Positions 11,943 through 13,742 of a DNA stretch of 13,742 nucleotides are shown here, piece by piece. Both the position numbers and the translations under genes were made by a program. Numbering within the stretch: position 1 is the stretch's first letter; each line of letters starts with the position of its first letter. A model generated the notes under the pieces. It saw only the letters and a program-made list of their open reading frames with translations. It was not told the origin of the DNA and searched no databases. Source of the stretch: Bog-877 sp049518775 (GTDB taxonomy: Bacteria; Chloroflexota; Dormibacteria; Aeolococcales; Bog-877); NCBI GenBank assembly GCA_049518775.1, contig JBEKRL010000080.1, positions 1-13,742 of the forward strand, written 5' to 3'.

Positions 11943-13670
11943 GTGGTAGATGCCGGTCCTAACCCGGATCTGGCCCGCCTCAGTGAGCAGTTCTTCCAGG
12001 TGATGCATTCCTCGGATCCGTTCAATGCGACCCTGCTGGGCGTGATCGAGTTCAACTCCCTGGTGCCCGATCCAAGTCGCTCAGGGGCCCGGCGCAACGC
12101 GGCCCGCTTCGCCAGCATCGAGTCCGCCCTGGCGGCCATCGAGCCCGGCTCGCTCGACCGTGCTGACCGCATCAACCACGCCGTCCTCAGTCGTCTCGCC
12201 GAGGGTGCCCGCTCAGACCTGGAGCACGGCCTGTGGGAGACCAACGCCTCCGCCGCCGGTTATGTCTCGCCCCAGGCGATGGCCTTCCAGGCGGTGCCCT
12301 CGGCTCGGCTCGGCGACGGGGCGGCGGTGGACGGCTACCTGGAGCGCCTCTCCAGGCTGCCCGGATATTTCGACGCGATCCTGGCGCGCTATCTCCAGGC
12401 CAAGGCCGACGGCCGGCTGCCCACCCGGGTCGGCGTGCTCCAGGCGATCGACCAACTGGACCGGCACCTCGGCCTGGACCTGGCCGAGGACACCCTCCTC
12501 AGCCTTCCTCTCCCACCCGGCCTCCCCCACGGTCGAGTCCGGGGTCGGATGGCTGAGGTCGTGGACTTGGAGGTACGCCCCGCGATGCAGCGGCTGCGGA
12601 TGGTTCTTCAAGAGGAACTCCTGCCAGTGGCTCGGGGCGACGAACGGGTGGGGATCCGGTTCGTCCCCGGCGGCGAGAGCGGCTATCGCGCCGCCGTCCG
12701 CCGCCACACCACCAGCGAGCTTTCGCCAGAGGACATCCACCAGATCGGGCTCGACCGGATCGAGGACCTTCAGGCCGAGTGGGCCGAGCTCGGCGGCGGC
12801 GTTCTGGGGACGACCGATGTCCGCGAGATCCAGCGCCGGCTCCGAGACGATCCCTCCCTGCGGTTCGCTGACACAGGCCAGATCGTCAGGATGGTTACCG
12901 ACGCGCTGAGCCGCGCCGAAGCCGCCCGCGATCGCTGGTTCCCCCCCTACGAGATCGCTCCGTGCGTCATCGAGGAGATCAGTCCGCTGGAGGAGGACAA
13001 CGAGGCACTCGCCTACTATCGCCCGCCGTCCGCCGATGGCAGCCGTCCAGGGGCGCACTGTGTGCTGACCGCCAGCCCCCAAGAGCGCTTCGTCTACGAA
13101 TATGAGGCTCTCGCGTTCCATGAGAGCACCCCAGGACACCACCTTCAGTTAGCCTCGGCCCAGACCCTCAAGGCACTGCCCACCTATCGGCGGTTCCTGG
13201 ACACGGAGGTTTGCAGCTACATCGAGGGATGGGGGCTCTACTGCGAGCGGCTCGCGGACGAGATGGGCCTGTACACGTCAGACCTCCAGCGCTTGGGAAT
13301 GCTCTCCTTCGATGCGCTGCGGGCCTGCCGACTGGTGGTGGACACCGGCATGCACTACTTCGGATGGCCGCGCCAGCAGGCTATGGACTACATGTGGGAA
13401 AACACCGCCACACCGCTGGCAAACGTCAGGAACGAGATCGATCGCTACATCGCCTGGCCGGGTCAGGCGTTGGCCTACATGGTCGGCTGCCGGGAGATCC
13501 GCCGGCTGCGGGCGGTGGCGGAGAAGCAGCTGGGTGCCCGATTCGACATCCGAGACTTCCATGGGGTGGTCCTCGGTAACGGCGCCGTCCCGCTCGGGGT
13601 ACTGGAGGAGCTGGTCCTCGACTGGCTCGAGGGGGCCGGGCTGATGGACCAAGCTGGTCGCCAACGATAG
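11943..13670 (+). CDS. DUF885-family putative metallopeptidase
   Basis: A 575-residue protein, full length for DUF885, a mostly helical family thought to be zinc peptidases. The signature HESTPGHH (393-400) supplies the predicted metal-binding histidines and catalytic glutamate. SYIEGWGLYCERLADEMG (Glu428) and PGQALAYMVGCREI are the two other hallmark blocks, in the usual order. The N-terminal 250 residues are the helical region. No signal peptide is seen, so it is likely cytosolic here, although some family members are exported lipoproteins. The start is GTG at 11943, with AGGAG five bases upstream; no ATG fits better. It follows the M20 gene on the same strand after 177 bases with two hairpins, so it may be a separate transcript of the same cluster. 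Family assignment is firm; its substrate specificity is not known from sequence. Confidence 0.9.
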   Translation: MVDAGPNPDLARLSEQFFQVMHSSDPFNATLLGVIEFNSLVPDPSRSGARRNAARFASIESALAAIEPGSLDRADRINHAVLSRLAEGARSDLEHGLWETNASAAGYVSPQAMAFQAVPSARLGDGAAVDGYLERLSRLPGYFDAILARYLQAKADGRLPTRVGVLQAIDQLDRHLGLDLAEDTLLSLPLPPGLPHGRVRGRMAEVVDLEVRPAMQRLRMVLQEELLPVARGDERVGIRFVPGGESGYRAAVRRHTTSELSPEDIHQIGLDRIEDLQAEWAELGGGVLGTTDVREIQRRLRDDPSLRFADTGQIVRMVTDALSRAEAARDRWFPPYEIAPCVIEEISPLEEDNEALAYYRPPSADGSRPGAHCVLTASPQERFVYEYEALAFHESTPGHHLQLASAQTLKALPTYRRFLDTEVCSYIEGWGLYCERLADEMGLYTSDLQRLGMLSFDALRACRLVVDTGMHYFGWPRQQAMDYMWENTATPLANVRNEIDRYIAWPGQALAYMVGCREIRRLRAVAEKQLGARFDIRDFHGVVLGNGAVPLGVLEELVLDWLEGAGLMDQAGRQR

Positions 13671-13699
13671 GTGCAGCGGAATAGATCGCCTGAACGGAT

Positions 13700-13737
13700 G
13701 GTCGCCGGGCTCCCGGCCTCGTGAGGCGGCAGCGACC
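13700..13737 (+). terminator. Branched hairpin, candidate terminator after the DUF885 gene
   Basis: Outer stem GGTCGC (13700-13705) with GCGACC (13732-13737), enclosing two small hairpins: CGGG/CCCG (13706-13715) and GCCT-CGTG-AGGC (13716-13727). It starts 29 bases after the stop codon and lacks a U-run, which is common for actinobacterial transcript ends. It is too short and wrongly shaped for a tRNA. Confidence 0.45.
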
Positions 13738-13742
13738 GAGTC

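Noticed and set aside
12213..13142. A 309-residue minus-strand frame antisense to the DUF885 gene
   Set aside because: The sense strand has the HESTPGHH and EGWGLYCERLA blocks; the antisense frame shows no family features.
13700..13742. A tRNA beginning near the right edge
   Set aside because: The folded unit closes within 38 bases and has no anticodon stem-loop or T-arm consensus.

Overview
The window is high-GC DNA with GTG and TTG starts, clear Shine-Dalgarno sequences and gene families common in soil and freshwater Actinobacteria (an uncultured Acidimicrobiia- or Thermoleophilia-like lineage would fit, but the window holds no taxonomic marker). I see no rRNA, tRNA, CRISPR array, insertion sequence or phage gene. 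It reads as a chromosomal metabolic locus, cut at its left edge inside a gene.

Layout. Minus strand, left: a TrpB2-type tryptophan synthase beta-like PLP enzyme (1187 down to the left edge, 3' end missing), preceded by an Lrp/AsnC-family regulator (2052 to 1447). The 259-base gap between them carries two GC-rich hairpins with the same stem core. Plus strand, right: a small cupin (2227-2649) diverges from the regulator across a gap that holds an imperfect palindrome. After a 369-base gap comes a long row of same-strand genes: a secreted SBP_bac_5 peptide-binding protein (3019-4962), a ketopantoate-reductase/amidase fusion (5104-7245), a zinc alcohol dehydrogenase (7278-8303), an M19 membrane-dipeptidase-like hydrolase (8398-9612), an SDR oxidoreductase (9683-10420), an M20 dipeptidase (10398-11765, overlapping the SDR) and a DUF885 putative metallopeptidase (11943-13670). 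A branched hairpin near the right edge may end the transcript.

How the genes may work together (inference). A secreted binding protein captures a peptide-like or amide-bearing compound. Four unrelated hydrolases (amidase-signature, M19, M20, DUF885) could cut amide bonds of different chemistry, and three NAD(P)-dependent oxidoreductases (KPR-type, MDR, SDR) could interconvert hydroxy, keto or imino intermediates. An Lrp-type regulator sensing an amino acid is a natural controller. No permease or ATPase for the binding protein is in the window. The substrate cannot be read from sequence.

Most notable points: the single-chain KPR-amidase fusion with an intact amidase triad but altered ketopantoate-pocket residues; the M19 protein with an HxH in place of the family's HxD metal motif; and recurrent CCGGCC/GGCCGG intercistronic hairpins, two of which appear able to adopt competing folds.
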